A DNA stretch of 64,000 bases from an uncultured Maribacter sp. (GTDB lineage: Bacteria; Bacteroidota; Bacteroidia; Flavobacteriales; Flavobacteriaceae): positions 62,001 through 126,000 of the forward strand of contig CANNFY010000003.1 in the NCBI GenBank assembly GCA_947504045.1, read 5' to 3'. The position numbers and the translations under genes are program-made. Shown here in pieces: positions 45,364 to 55,004 of this stretch; the first letter of the stretch is position 1; every line of letters starts with the position of its first letter. The notes beneath the pieces were generated by a model. That model worked only from the letters and a program-made list of their open reading frames with translations. It did not search any database and was not told where the DNA came from.

Positions 45364-46113
45364 ATGAGAAGTAAAATTGTAGCAGGAAATTGGAAAATGA
45401 ACAAAAATTTAGCAGAAACGGAAGCTTTATTAACAGAACTTGCTGCTAAGTTACCAGATACAACAGCTGAGGTTATGGTAGCACCTACATTTGTAAATTT
45501 AGCAACCGCAGTAAATAGTTTAGAGTCATCAACTATAAATGCTATAGCTCAGAATATGCATTTTGCTGAAAGTGGAGCATATACTGGAGAAATTTCTGCA
45601 GATATGTTGCAAAGTATTGGTGTAGATACTGTTATTCTTGGACACTCAGAAAGAAGAGCATATTTTGGTGAAACTGATGAAATTTTAGAAAAAAAAGTAA
45701 AGACTGCCATTACTAAAAATTTACGTATTGTTTTTTGTTTTGGAGAAGAATTAGCGGATAGAAAATCAGGTAATCATTTTAAAGTTGTAGAAAGTCAAAT
45801 AAAAAATGCTTTATTTTCTTTAGATAAAAGTGCGTGGGGTTCTATTGTTTTAGCGTATGAGCCAGTTTGGGCTATTGGCACAGGAGAAACAGCTTCTGCA
45901 GAGCAGGCACAAGAAATGCACGCTTTTATTCGTAAAACTATAACAGAGGCGTATAATGCAGAAATAGCAAATAATGTTTCTATTTTGTATGGTGGTAGTG
46001 TAAAACCAGCAAATGCAAAAGAAATATTTTCTAAACCAGATGTTGACGGAGGATTAATAGGAGGAGCAGCTTTAGTAGCAGATGATTTTGTAGCCATAAT
46101 AAAAGCTATTTAA
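45364..46113 (+). CDS. tpiA: Triosephosphate isomerase
   Basis: TpiA interconverts dihydroxyacetone phosphate and glyceraldehyde 3-phosphate in glycolysis. The 249-residue TIM barrel has the N-terminal GNWKMNK (Asn, Lys), catalytic histidine in ILGHSERR, catalytic glutamate in AYEPVWAIGTG with its flexible loop, and the phosphate-binding YGGSVKP and GGLIGGAAL. It ends the DUF1599-DoxX-tpiA run at a terminator. Confidence 0.97.
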   Translation: MRSKIVAGNWKMNKNLAETEALLTELAAKLPDTTAEVMVAPTFVNLATAVNSLESSTINAIAQNMHFAESGAYTGEISADMLQSIGVDTVILGHSERRAYFGETDEILEKKVKTAITKNLRIVFCFGEELADRKSGNHFKVVESQIKNALFSLDKSAWGSIVLAYEPVWAIGTGETASAEQAQEMHAFIRKTITEAYNAEIANNVSILYGGSVKPANAKEIFSKPDVDGGLIGGAALVADDFVAIIKAI

Positions 46114-46131
46114 TTTTTAAAATAAATAAAT

Positions 46132-46175
46132 AAAAAGCTGTTTGGAAACTATTTTCTAAACAGCTTCTTTTTTTA
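46132..46175 (+). terminator. Rho-independent terminator of tpiA
   Basis: AAGCTGTTTGGAAA pairs with TTTCTAAACAGCTT (one G-U pair) and is followed by C and T7. Confidence 0.85.
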
Positions 46176-46196
46176 ATACGTTTATACCAAATAAGT

Positions 46197-47033
46197 ATGG
46201 CAAATATTATATATATAGAATACGCTTTTACCGTTTTTCCTGTTCAACCAACTTCCGATATTTTAATTGCAGAATTAGGAGAAATAGGATTTGAAAGTTT
46301 TGTAGAAAATGAAAATGGAGTATTAGCATATATACAAAAAACAGATTGGCAAGAAGCTATGGTAGATGCTATTTCTATTTTAAAGAATGAAAATTTTAAA
46401 ATAGAGTATAAAGTAAAAGAAATAGAACAAGAAAATTGGAATGCCACTTGGGAAGAGAATTTTAAACCAATACAAGTAGGAGGTGCATGTGTAGTTAGAG
46501 CACCTTTTCATGATATTCCTAATGTAAAATATGATATTGTTATTGAACCTAAAATGAGCTTTGGTACAGGGCATCATGAAACTACCTATATGATGCTTTC
46601 TCATATTTTAGAAAATAATTTTGAAGGTAAGTCTGTATTAGATATGGGCAGTGGTACAGGTGTTTTGGCAATATTAGCAGCAATGAAAGGGGCTTCTTAT
46701 ATAGAAGCAATAGATATTGATAATTGGTGCTATTTAAATGCTAAAGAAAATGTAGAAAGAAACGGCTTTTCTACTATTAACGTTTTTGAAGGGGATGCAG
46801 CTCTTTTAGATAATAAAAAGTTTGATGTTATTATTGCCAATATAAATAGAAACATTCTTTTAGCAGATATACCAGTGTATGCTAAAAGTTTAAATGCAGA
46901 AGGAACCCTTTATCTTAGCGGATTTTATTTAGAAGATTTAAATAGCATTACGGCTAAGTGTGAAGAGTATTCTTTAAAATTTGAAAAAAATCTAGAAAAA
47001 AATAATTGGGTTGCAGCAAAATATGTAATTTAG
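46197..47033 (+). CDS. prmA: Ribosomal protein L11 methyltransferase
   Basis: PrmA trimethylates ribosomal protein L11 using S-adenosylmethionine. The 278-residue protein has an N-terminal ferredoxin-like substrate domain (about 1-95), a linker, and a Rossmann methyltransferase domain with SFGTGHHETT, motif I VLDMGSGTGVLAILAA and NINRNILL (NxxxxxL type). The clpS gene follows after 21 bases. Confidence 0.94.
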   Translation: MANIIYIEYAFTVFPVQPTSDILIAELGEIGFESFVENENGVLAYIQKTDWQEAMVDAISILKNENFKIEYKVKEIEQENWNATWEENFKPIQVGGACVVRAPFHDIPNVKYDIVIEPKMSFGTGHHETTYMMLSHILENNFEGKSVLDMGSGTGVLAILAAMKGASYIEAIDIDNWCYLNAKENVERNGFSTINVFEGDAALLDNKKFDVIIANINRNILLADIPVYAKSLNAEGTLYLSGFYLEDLNSITAKCEEYSLKFEKNLEKNNWVAAKYVI

Positions 47034-47054
47034 TTATACTAAAACTCTATTATT

Positions 47055-47330
47055 ATGAGCACTAGAGAAGAACTATTAGAAGAAGTATTACTAGAAGAAG
47101 AAACAGTAAAACAAAACGAAATTGTTCTATTTAATGACGATGTAAATACATTTGAACATGTAATAGACACCTTGGTTGCTGTTTGTGATCACACATCTGA
47201 GCAGGCAGAGCAATGCTCTTTAATTGTACATTATAATGGTAAGTGTACCGTTAAAACAGGAGAGTTTAAAGATCTAAAACCACGTTGTACACGATTATTA
47301 CAAGCAGGTTTAAATGCAGAAATAGTATAG
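47055..47330 (+). CDS. clpS: ATP-dependent Clp protease adaptor ClpS
   Basis: ClpS delivers N-degron substrates to ClpAP. The 91-residue protein has a charged flexible N-terminus and the core with VLFNDDVNTFEHVIDTL, the residues that bind the N-terminal amino acid, then CSLIVHYNGKCTVKTG and a C-terminal helix. It is likely cotranscribed with prmA. Confidence 0.93.
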   Translation: MSTREELLEEVLLEEETVKQNEIVLFNDDVNTFEHVIDTLVAVCDHTSEQAEQCSLIVHYNGKCTVKTGEFKDLKPRCTRLLQAGLNAEIV

Positions 47331-47383
47331 TTAAAATTTTAATTTATTTAAATAAAAACTATATTTTTAAAAAAATGTAATTT

Positions 47384-50182
47384 TTGAAAAATATAGTTTT
47401 TATATTTCTTTTCCTTTTTATTTCTTGTAGTTATTCTCAAGAATTACCACCTATTCAAAATTTTTCTGCAGTTACCTATGGTGGAGCTAATCAAAATTGG
47501 GCTATATCGCAATCTAAAGAAAAACATGTTTATATAGCTAATAATAGCGGATTACTAGCCTTTAATGGTACTAGTTGGCAACTTTATAACTCTCCAAATG
47601 GGTCAGTTATTAGGTCTGTTAAAGCAATTGGTAATAGAGTGTATACTGGCTGTTATATGGAGTTTGGTTACTGGGTAAAAAATGACCTAGGCGTTTTAGA
47701 ATATCAATCCATATCTGCTAATTCTAAAATTAAATTAATCGAAGACGAGCAATTTTGGAATATTATAGAATATAAAGAGTGGATATTATTTCAATCTTTA
47801 CATCAAATATATATTTATAATACAAGAGACTCCTCTATTAGAACTATTGCCTCTTTTTCTAAAAGAGCACAAATATTTAAAGTAGGACAGTCTATTTATT
47901 TTCATAGAAGCGATGTAGGACTTTTTAAAATTGAAAATGGAAAAGCTGTTTTAGTTACAGACGATGCTAAAGTAAAAGAATCAATTATTGTTGGCGTTTT
48001 TTTAAGAGACAATATATTAACACTTGTTCTAGAAAACGGAAAAATGTATTCTTTAAAGAATAAAAAATTAGAGCCTTGGGTTACAGATATTAATACGCTT
48101 TCTTATTCTATAAATGTTTATAGTACTCTACAGTTAGAAGACAAAAGTCTTGTTTTAGGAACAATATCTAATGGTATTTATCATATAAATAAAAATGGAA
48201 AACTTATTAATGCAATAAACCAACAAAAAGGGTTAAATAATAATACTGTTTTATCCATTTTTGAGGATCAAGAAAACAATTTATGGTTGGCATTAGATAA
48301 TGGCATTTGTGTTATAAACTTAAATTCACCTTTTAAAGAATATATAGACAAGGTAGGTAACCTTGGGCAGGTATATTCCTCTATTGTTTATAAAAATTAT
48401 TTGTACTTAGGAACCAACCAAGGTGTATTTTACAAGAAAAATAATGAAGAAGAGCAATTTAAATTTATGCCTAATACACAAGGGCAAGTTTGGGCTTTAC
48501 GTATAATTGAGGATAATTTATTTTGTGGACATAATAATGGCACATATCAAATTATAGATAACAAAGCCAAATTAATTTCAAATATTCCTGGCACATGGGA
48601 TATTAAACCATTTAAACATAACCCTAATTTATTGTTACAAGGTAATTATCAAGGAATAAGTGTTTTAGAAAAGAAAGATAATAGTTGGGTATTTAGAAAT
48701 AAAATTAAGGGTTTTGATATTGCAACACGTTTTTTTGAATGGGTAGATAATACTAAGATTGTTGTAAATCATGAAAATAAAGGAGTGTTTGTATTACAAT
48801 TAGATACAGACCTTAAAAATGTAATTAAAATTAAAAATCAAGAGCCATATGGTAGCGGAGCTAGTTTAGTAAGTTTTAATGAGGATATAATTTATACAAC
48901 TAGTGATGGGATGTTTTCTTTCAACAAAAAGAAAGAAACTTTTGATTTAAATGAATTACTGAATAAACATTTTTTTGAAAGAGAATATCCACCATTTGGA
49001 ATTTTAATTTCTGATAGTGTCAATAATCGTTTATGGGGCTTTTCAGATAATAATATTTTAAGTTTAACCCAATCGCAACTAAATAATGGGTATGAGGTTG
49101 TAGAAATTCCTGTTCCTGCTTATTTTAGAAAAAATATGGGCGTATATGGTTTTGAGTCTATTACACCAATATCAAAAAACAACTATATAATAGGAACATC
49201 CAATGGGTATGTAACTTTAGATCTTAATAAGTTAAAGGATAAAACATATACTGTAAGCATAACCAAAATGCAAAAAAATCCAGGAGATGTTCTTCAGAAA
49301 AATTTACCTCTTAACAGTATACAAGAACTAGACTTTAAAGAAAATAACATTTCTTTTTCTTACAATGTGCCAGAGTATAATAAATATGAAGAGGTTACGT
49401 ACAAATATAAACTCTCAAAAGAGCATGCAGAGTGGAGCATGTGGACAAAAAAAACAGATATAAGTTTTGAAAATCTTCCCTATGGAGAATATACTTTTAG
49501 TGTAAAAGCAAAAGTAAATAACTATATAACAGAGGCAGTAAATAAAACTTTTATAGTTAATAGGCCGTGGTATTTATCATATATAGCATATATAATTTAT
49601 ACACTATTTTTTGCTTTAGTGGTATTAATTGTTCATAAACAATATAAGCGCTATTATAAAAGACAAGAAGAGTTGTTGCTAAAAGAAAATAAAAGAAAAT
49701 TAAAAAAGAAGAAGCAAAAGTCCGAAAGAAAGATTGTAGAAATTAAGAACGAAAAACTAAAAGATGAAATAAAATCTAAGAATAGAGAATTGGCATCTTC
49801 TACAATGAGTATTATTAAAAAGAACGAATTTTTAAATGTTATTAAATCGCAATTAATGGAAGCAAAAACACCGCAACAAATAAAAGGTGTAATAAGAACT
49901 ATTGATCGTAATATTAATAATGCAGATGATTGGAAAACTTTTGAAGAGGCATTTAATAATGCAGATAAAGATTTTCTTAAAAGAATAAAAGAACTTCATC
50001 CAGAATTAACCCCTAATGATTTGCGTTTGTGTGCTTACTTAAGACTAAATCTTTCTTCTAAAGAAATAGCACCATTATTAAACATATCTGTCCGTAGTGT
50101 AGAAGTAAAAAGATACCGTTTGCGTAAAAAAATGGGATTAGAACACGAAAAAGGCTTAGTAAGCTATATTTTAGATGTTTAA
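47384..50182 (+). CDS. Membrane-spanning beta-propeller/Y_Y_Y/LuxR regulator (PUL 2)
   Basis: This 932-residue one-component regulator joins a periplasmic sensor to a cytoplasmic DNA-binding domain. In order: signal peptide, regulator-propeller repeats (about 25-640, including LSIFEDQENNLWLALDNGI), a Y_Y_Y domain (about 650-722, ending PYGEYTFSVKA), one membrane helix (about 730-752), a charged coiled coil, and a LuxR-type helix-turn-helix (about 870-932, LRLNLSSKEIAPLLNISVRSVEVKRYRLRKK, read in pieces). There is no kinase domain. The start is TTG at 47384. It directly precedes the glucan PUL it probably controls. Confidence 0.88.
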   Translation: MKNIVFIFLFLFISCSYSQELPPIQNFSAVTYGGANQNWAISQSKEKHVYIANNSGLLAFNGTSWQLYNSPNGSVIRSVKAIGNRVYTGCYMEFGYWVKNDLGVLEYQSISANSKIKLIEDEQFWNIIEYKEWILFQSLHQIYIYNTRDSSIRTIASFSKRAQIFKVGQSIYFHRSDVGLFKIENGKAVLVTDDAKVKESIIVGVFLRDNILTLVLENGKMYSLKNKKLEPWVTDINTLSYSINVYSTLQLEDKSLVLGTISNGIYHINKNGKLINAINQQKGLNNNTVLSIFEDQENNLWLALDNGICVINLNSPFKEYIDKVGNLGQVYSSIVYKNYLYLGTNQGVFYKKNNEEEQFKFMPNTQGQVWALRIIEDNLFCGHNNGTYQIIDNKAKLISNIPGTWDIKPFKHNPNLLLQGNYQGISVLEKKDNSWVFRNKIKGFDIATRFFEWVDNTKIVVNHENKGVFVLQLDTDLKNVIKIKNQEPYGSGASLVSFNEDIIYTTSDGMFSFNKKKETFDLNELLNKHFFEREYPPFGILISDSVNNRLWGFSDNNILSLTQSQLNNGYEVVEIPVPAYFRKNMGVYGFESITPISKNNYIIGTSNGYVTLDLNKLKDKTYTVSITKMQKNPGDVLQKNLPLNSIQELDFKENNISFSYNVPEYNKYEEVTYKYKLSKEHAEWSMWTKKTDISFENLPYGEYTFSVKAKVNNYITEAVNKTFIVNRPWYLSYIAYIIYTLFFALVVLIVHKQYKRYYKRQEELLLKENKRKLKKKKQKSERKIVEIKNEKLKDEIKSKNRELASSTMSIIKKNEFLNVIKSQLMEAKTPQQIKGVIRTIDRNINNADDWKTFEEAFNNADKDFLKRIKELHPELTPNDLRLCAYLRLNLSSKEIAPLLNISVRSVEVKRYRLRKKMGLEHEKGLVSYILDV

Positions 50183-50421
50183 CATACCTCTACAGATACT
50201 AATTTTACCACAACATTACCTATACAAATGTATTTGTAAGCCGTTTAATTAAAAAAAATATTTTCTTTCCAATATTGTTAAGTTCCTTTTATTTGGGGCT
50301 AATTTTGACATATTCTTATTTTTAAGCCTATTTTTTTAAGATATGTATATTTTATGTAGTGGTAGATTTTAAGTATTAGCAAATATTAATAAATATATTG
50401 TGAGTCCTAAACTAAACTTAT

Positions 50422-53400
50422 ATGAAGCATATTGTATTATTAATTCTTTTAGTGTTTTCCACTAATCTTATTTATAGTCAAGATCTAAAAATTACTGGAA
50501 ATGTAAAAGACTCGGCCTATAAAGACCCCTTGCCTGGTGTTAACGTAATAGTTAAGAATACGGTAAATGGTACTACTACAGATTTTGATGGAAATTTCAC
50601 CTTACTTAATGTTACAGAAGGAGATACTATAGTATTTTCTTATTTAGGTTTTGTAACAAAAGAAATTGTAGTTACAGAAAGTTCTGTATTACAAGTTGTA
50701 TTGCAAGACGATGTTAGCGCCTTAGATGAGGTGGTAGTAATTGGGTATGGAACCCAAAGTAAAAAAGAAGTGACAGGTGCAGTTACTGTTGTTGGTTCAG
50801 AAACTATTCAAGATTTAAATCCTACGCAAGTAGAACAAGCACTACAAGGTCAGGTAGCTGGGGTTAATATAACCTCTAATTCTGGTTCTCCAGGTTCAGG
50901 TCTATCTATTAACATAAGAGGTATTTCTTCAAATAATGTAGACGATTCTGGTAAATCTACAAGTAGGCCATTAATTTTAGTAGATGGTAATGTTATAGAA
51001 GACTTATCTGTTATAAACCCAAATGATATTGAAAGTATTAATGTACTTAAAGATGCAACAGCGGGTATATATGGTGTTAGAGCTGCAAATGGTGTTATTT
51101 TAATAAAAACTAAAACAGGTAGAAAATCTACGCCACTAAAATTTAATTACGATGCCTATGGTGGTTACCAAGAAACTTCTAGAACTATTCCGGTTTTAAA
51201 TGCTACAGAATATGCTGTAATTATAAATGAATCTTCTGCCGCCAATGGCGAGCCTATAATTTACCCAGATTTATCGGGTTTAGGTGAAGGTACAAATTGG
51301 CAAGATCAAGTTTTTCAAAAAGCACCAATATTTAGTCATAATTTATCTGTAAACGGAGGTACCGAAAAATCTACCTATTCTGCTTCTGCTTCTTTGTTAA
51401 CACAAGACGGTATTGTAGGTGGGTCAAAAGCAAATTTTAAGCGATACACAACACGTTTTAATTTTATACATGATTTGTTTAAGAACTTTAAAGTTTCAGC
51501 TAGTGGTATGTATACTGGAACAAATAGAAAAACACTATCAGAAAATGCTATAGGTTCAGTTTTGTTTAATGCTTTAAATAATGCTCCAACCTTTGCAGTA
51601 AAAGATGCTTCAGGAGAATTTACTTTAGCGGAAGGCTTAGGTAATGAAGTAATTAACCCTCTTGCGCAGATAGAAGATACTTTTAATTCTAATACTGTTA
51701 ATAGAATAAGCGGTAAAATTGGAGCAGCATATACGTTTTTTAATAACTTTTCTTTAGAGTCTAATTTTCAGTTTAATTACTCAGAAACTCAGAATAGAAC
51801 TTTTACTCCAATACTATTTTATGGATCAGGAAAGGTATTTAATAATATAAGAGTTAATGCAGCCGGATTAAATACAAGTAGATTATCTATAAATAAAAAT
51901 ATTTTCAGAGATAATACTTGGGACAATCTTTTAAAATATCAGAATACCTTAAATGAAAAACATAATATTACAGTACTATTAGGGATGTCTACTTTTGATA
52001 ATAGTGGTCAATTCTCAGGAGATACAGTTGGTTTTTTTGACGAAAACCAAGATGTTAATTTAGCTACAGCAAATATTGAAGATGCTGAAGATGTAGAAAA
52101 CGGTTTAAAGCTATCTGGAGCAAGTGGAAAATATAGAAACACTTTACTATCCTATTTTACAAGGCTACAATATAATTATAATGGAAAATATATCTTTTCA
52201 GGAGTTTTACGTAGAGATGCTTCTAGTAATTTTGGGCCAGAAAATAAATTCGGATATTTTCCTTCAGCATCATTAGGATGGGTAGTTTCAGAAGAAAAAT
52301 TCTTAGCCAATAATAATTTAATTAATTTCTTAAAGCTAAGAGGTAGTTATGGTGTTATAGGAAATGATAGAATAGAAAGTAATGCTTTTCAATCTGTTTT
52401 AGGAGGCGAAGGAGTTTATGTTCTAAATGGTACAAGAGTATTTGGTGTTGCTGCTTCAAGGTTAGCAAACCCAGAAGTTAAATGGGAAGAACAAAAAACA
52501 CTAGATATTGGTGTAGACATTAAATTATTTAATAGTACCATAGATATTACTGCAGATTATTTTAAAAGACGAACAGACGATTTATTAATAGAAACTCCGG
52601 TTTCTGGTATTTTAGGAGCAGCTGCTCCCGGAAATAGTTCCCCCATAATAAACGCTGGTAGTATGGAAAATACAGGAGTAGAATTTGCTATTGGATATGC
52701 GCCAAAACCTGTAAACGATTTTTCTTTTGGAATAAATTACAATGTTACTTTTTTAAAGAATGAAGTAACCAATTTACCAGAAGGAGTTTCATTTGTTCCA
52801 GGTGGTTCTTTTGGAGTTGGTCAAGACTTTCCTGCAAGAATGGAAGTAGGTAAACCAATAGGATATTTTTATGGATTACAAACCGACGGAATTTTCCAAA
52901 ACCAAGCAGAAGTAGATGCTCATGCTGTACAAGCTAATGCTGCACCTGGAGATTTAAAGTTTGTAGACATAAATAACGATGGTGTTATAAATACAGACGA
53001 TAGAACAGATATAGGAGACCCAATTGCAGATGTTACAATGGGTTTAAGTTTATCCAGTTCGTATAAAAACTTTGATTTTAGTGCTTATACATTTGCTTCT
53101 ATTGGGAATGACATTGTTCGTAATTATGAACGTAACCAATCTTTAGTTAACAAATCTGTATACACATTAAATAGATGGACAGGAGAAGGTTCTACTAACA
53201 GCTATCCAAGAGTAACTACAGGAGCTACATCTAATACTAATTTTTCTAGTTTTTATGTAGAAGATGGTTCGTTTGTACGTATTCAAAATGTACAATTAGG
53301 CTACACTTTACCACAAAAAACTATTGATCGTATTGGAATAGATAAACTTAGGTTTTATGTATCAGCAAACAACCTGTACACATTTACTAAATACACTGGT

Positions 53401-53505
53401 TACGATCCAAGTGCATCATCTGGGTCTCCAATTGGAGCAGGCATTGACCAAGGATTTTATCCTGTGCCAAGAATTTATTTATTAGGACTTAACCTTAAAT
53501 TTTAA
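50422..53505 (+). CDS. SusC/RagA-family TonB-linked transporter (PUL 2)
   Basis: The 1027-residue transporter has a signal peptide (ending IYSQ), a carboxypeptidase-regulatory-like domain (about 22-95), the EVVVIGYGTQSKKEVTGAV segment, a plug domain (LQGQVAGVNITS, IRGISSNN, RPLILVDGNV, YGVRAANGVILI) and a barrel closing in LGLNLKF. It heads the five-gene beta-glucan operon and is separated from its SusD by only five bases. No canonical TAnnTTTG element is seen in the 239 bases upstream, consistent with activator-dependent expression by the LuxR-type regulator. Confidence 0.95.
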   Translation: MKHIVLLILLVFSTNLIYSQDLKITGNVKDSAYKDPLPGVNVIVKNTVNGTTTDFDGNFTLLNVTEGDTIVFSYLGFVTKEIVVTESSVLQVVLQDDVSALDEVVVIGYGTQSKKEVTGAVTVVGSETIQDLNPTQVEQALQGQVAGVNITSNSGSPGSGLSINIRGISSNNVDDSGKSTSRPLILVDGNVIEDLSVINPNDIESINVLKDATAGIYGVRAANGVILIKTKTGRKSTPLKFNYDAYGGYQETSRTIPVLNATEYAVIINESSAANGEPIIYPDLSGLGEGTNWQDQVFQKAPIFSHNLSVNGGTEKSTYSASASLLTQDGIVGGSKANFKRYTTRFNFIHDLFKNFKVSASGMYTGTNRKTLSENAIGSVLFNALNNAPTFAVKDASGEFTLAEGLGNEVINPLAQIEDTFNSNTVNRISGKIGAAYTFFNNFSLESNFQFNYSETQNRTFTPILFYGSGKVFNNIRVNAAGLNTSRLSINKNIFRDNTWDNLLKYQNTLNEKHNITVLLGMSTFDNSGQFSGDTVGFFDENQDVNLATANIEDAEDVENGLKLSGASGKYRNTLLSYFTRLQYNYNGKYIFSGVLRRDASSNFGPENKFGYFPSASLGWVVSEEKFLANNNLINFLKLRGSYGVIGNDRIESNAFQSVLGGEGVYVLNGTRVFGVAASRLANPEVKWEEQKTLDIGVDIKLFNSTIDITADYFKRRTDDLLIETPVSGILGAAAPGNSSPIINAGSMENTGVEFAIGYAPKPVNDFSFGINYNVTFLKNEVTNLPEGVSFVPGGSFGVGQDFPARMEVGKPIGYFYGLQTDGIFQNQAEVDAHAVQANAAPGDLKFVDINNDGVINTDDRTDIGDPIADVTMGLSLSSSYKNFDFSAYTFASIGNDIVRNYERNQSLVNKSVYTLNRWTGEGSTNSYPRVTTGATSNTNFSSFYVEDGSFVRIQNVQLGYTLPQKTIDRIGIDKLRFYVSANNLYTFTKYTGYDPSASSGSPIGAGIDQGFYPVPRIYLLGLNLKF

Positions 53506-53510
53506 AAGCA

Positions 53511-54986
53511 ATGATAATGAGATATAAAACAATAAAATATACCGCTATCCTTTTTATTTTAGCTTTTGCAGCTATATCCTGTACAGATGATTTTGTAGAT
53601 GTAGATGCCTTTGATGAAAATTCGGAAGACTTTTTTAATTCCGAAGAAGATTATCAAGACGCCTTAGTAGCAGCTTATGATTTGTTACAATCTACCTATT
53701 TAAATGTGATGTTAGGAGAAATAGCATCTGATAACACCTTGGCAGGTGGCGAAAGCGCAACAGATGTGCCAGGTATACAAGAAGTAGATGATATGATACA
53801 TACTCCTCTTAACGCTCAAATAAGAGATATTTGGAGTTGGATGTTTGCAGGAGTAAACCGTGCAAATTATATCTTAGAATTTAAAGATAAAACAGAATTT
53901 TCAGGAAAAGAAAGTGTTATAGCTGAGGCAACTTTTTTAAGAGCATATTATTATTTTGAACTTGTAAAATGGTTTGGAGATGTTCCATTATCTGTAGATG
54001 AGCGTTTACTTTTTGGAGACCAAAATACAGTTGATAGAACTCCAAAAGAAGATGTATATGCGCAGATAGAAATAGACTTAATTTTTGCTTCTGAAAATCT
54101 GCCAAGTACACAAACAGATGTTGGTAGAGCAACAAAAGGTGCAGCACAAGCATTACTAGGTAAAGTATATTTATACCAAGATAAATTTACAGAAGCTGCA
54201 AGTATTTTAGACGAGGTAATTGCAACCGGACCTTATGATTTGGTTACAGATTATAATTCCATTTTTGAATTTGAAGGAGAAAATAATATAGAATCTGTTT
54301 TTGAAGTACAATATACAGACGAAGAAGGAGCAGGCTTTGATTGTTTGCAATGTAGTGAGGGTAACATTGCAGTTGGTTTTAATGGTATTCGTAACTATAC
54401 CGGTCCTTTTTTTGAATCTGGTTTTAGTTTTAATGTGCCAACACAAGAGGTTTTTGACGCTTTTGAAGCTGGCGATATTAGAAAAGACGTAGCTATATTG
54501 GATATAGAATCTTGGGCTGCACAAAATGCAGGAGTTTCTTATGTAGAAGGTAATGAGCATACAGGGTATTACAACCGAAAATATATATCGCGAGTAGGAG
54601 ATTTAAATACTGGTGATGCAAACCTAACAAACCCAAATAATTATAGAGCTATACGTTTTGCAGATGTATTGTTAATGGCAGCAGAAGCGCATAATAGAAA
54701 AGCATCTCCAAACGATACACAAGCGCAAGCGTATTTAAATAGGGTTCGTACAAGAGCAACCTTAGGTAATGTTACCACTACCGGAACTAATTTAACAACA
54801 GATATTTACAACGAACGTAGAGTAGAATTAGTAGGAGAAGGGCATCGTTTTTTTGATCTAGTTCGTACCGGAAGAGCCGCTCAAGAAATTGATGGCTTTA
54901 CTACTGGAAAAAATGAAGTATTTCCTATCCCATCAATAGAAATAGAGTTGGCAGGAAATAGATGGAATCAAAACACTGGCTATTAA
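53511..54986 (+). CDS. SusD/RagB-family glycan-binding lipoprotein (PUL 2)
   Basis: The 491-residue lipoprotein has lipobox AAISC (Cys24) followed by an acidic export tract (TDDFVDVD). SusD signatures are ATFLRAYYYFELVKWFGDVPL, ALLGKVYLYQDKF, RFADVLLMAAEAHNR, YLNRVRTRA and YNERRVELVGEGHRFFDLVRTG (read in pieces). ATG at 53517 is a possible alternative start, two codons later. It should bind the laminarin-type oligosaccharide at the surface together with SusC. Confidence 0.95.
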   Translation: MIMRYKTIKYTAILFILAFAAISCTDDFVDVDAFDENSEDFFNSEEDYQDALVAAYDLLQSTYLNVMLGEIASDNTLAGGESATDVPGIQEVDDMIHTPLNAQIRDIWSWMFAGVNRANYILEFKDKTEFSGKESVIAEATFLRAYYYFELVKWFGDVPLSVDERLLFGDQNTVDRTPKEDVYAQIEIDLIFASENLPSTQTDVGRATKGAAQALLGKVYLYQDKFTEAASILDEVIATGPYDLVTDYNSIFEFEGENNIESVFEVQYTDEEGAGFDCLQCSEGNIAVGFNGIRNYTGPFFESGFSFNVPTQEVFDAFEAGDIRKDVAILDIESWAAQNAGVSYVEGNEHTGYYNRKYISRVGDLNTGDANLTNPNNYRAIRFADVLLMAAEAHNRKASPNDTQAQAYLNRVRTRATLGNVTTTGTNLTTDIYNERRVELVGEGHRFFDLVRTGRAAQEIDGFTTGKNEVFPIPSIEIELAGNRWNQNTGY

Positions 54987-55004
54987 TATTATAAACTAAG
55001 AAAA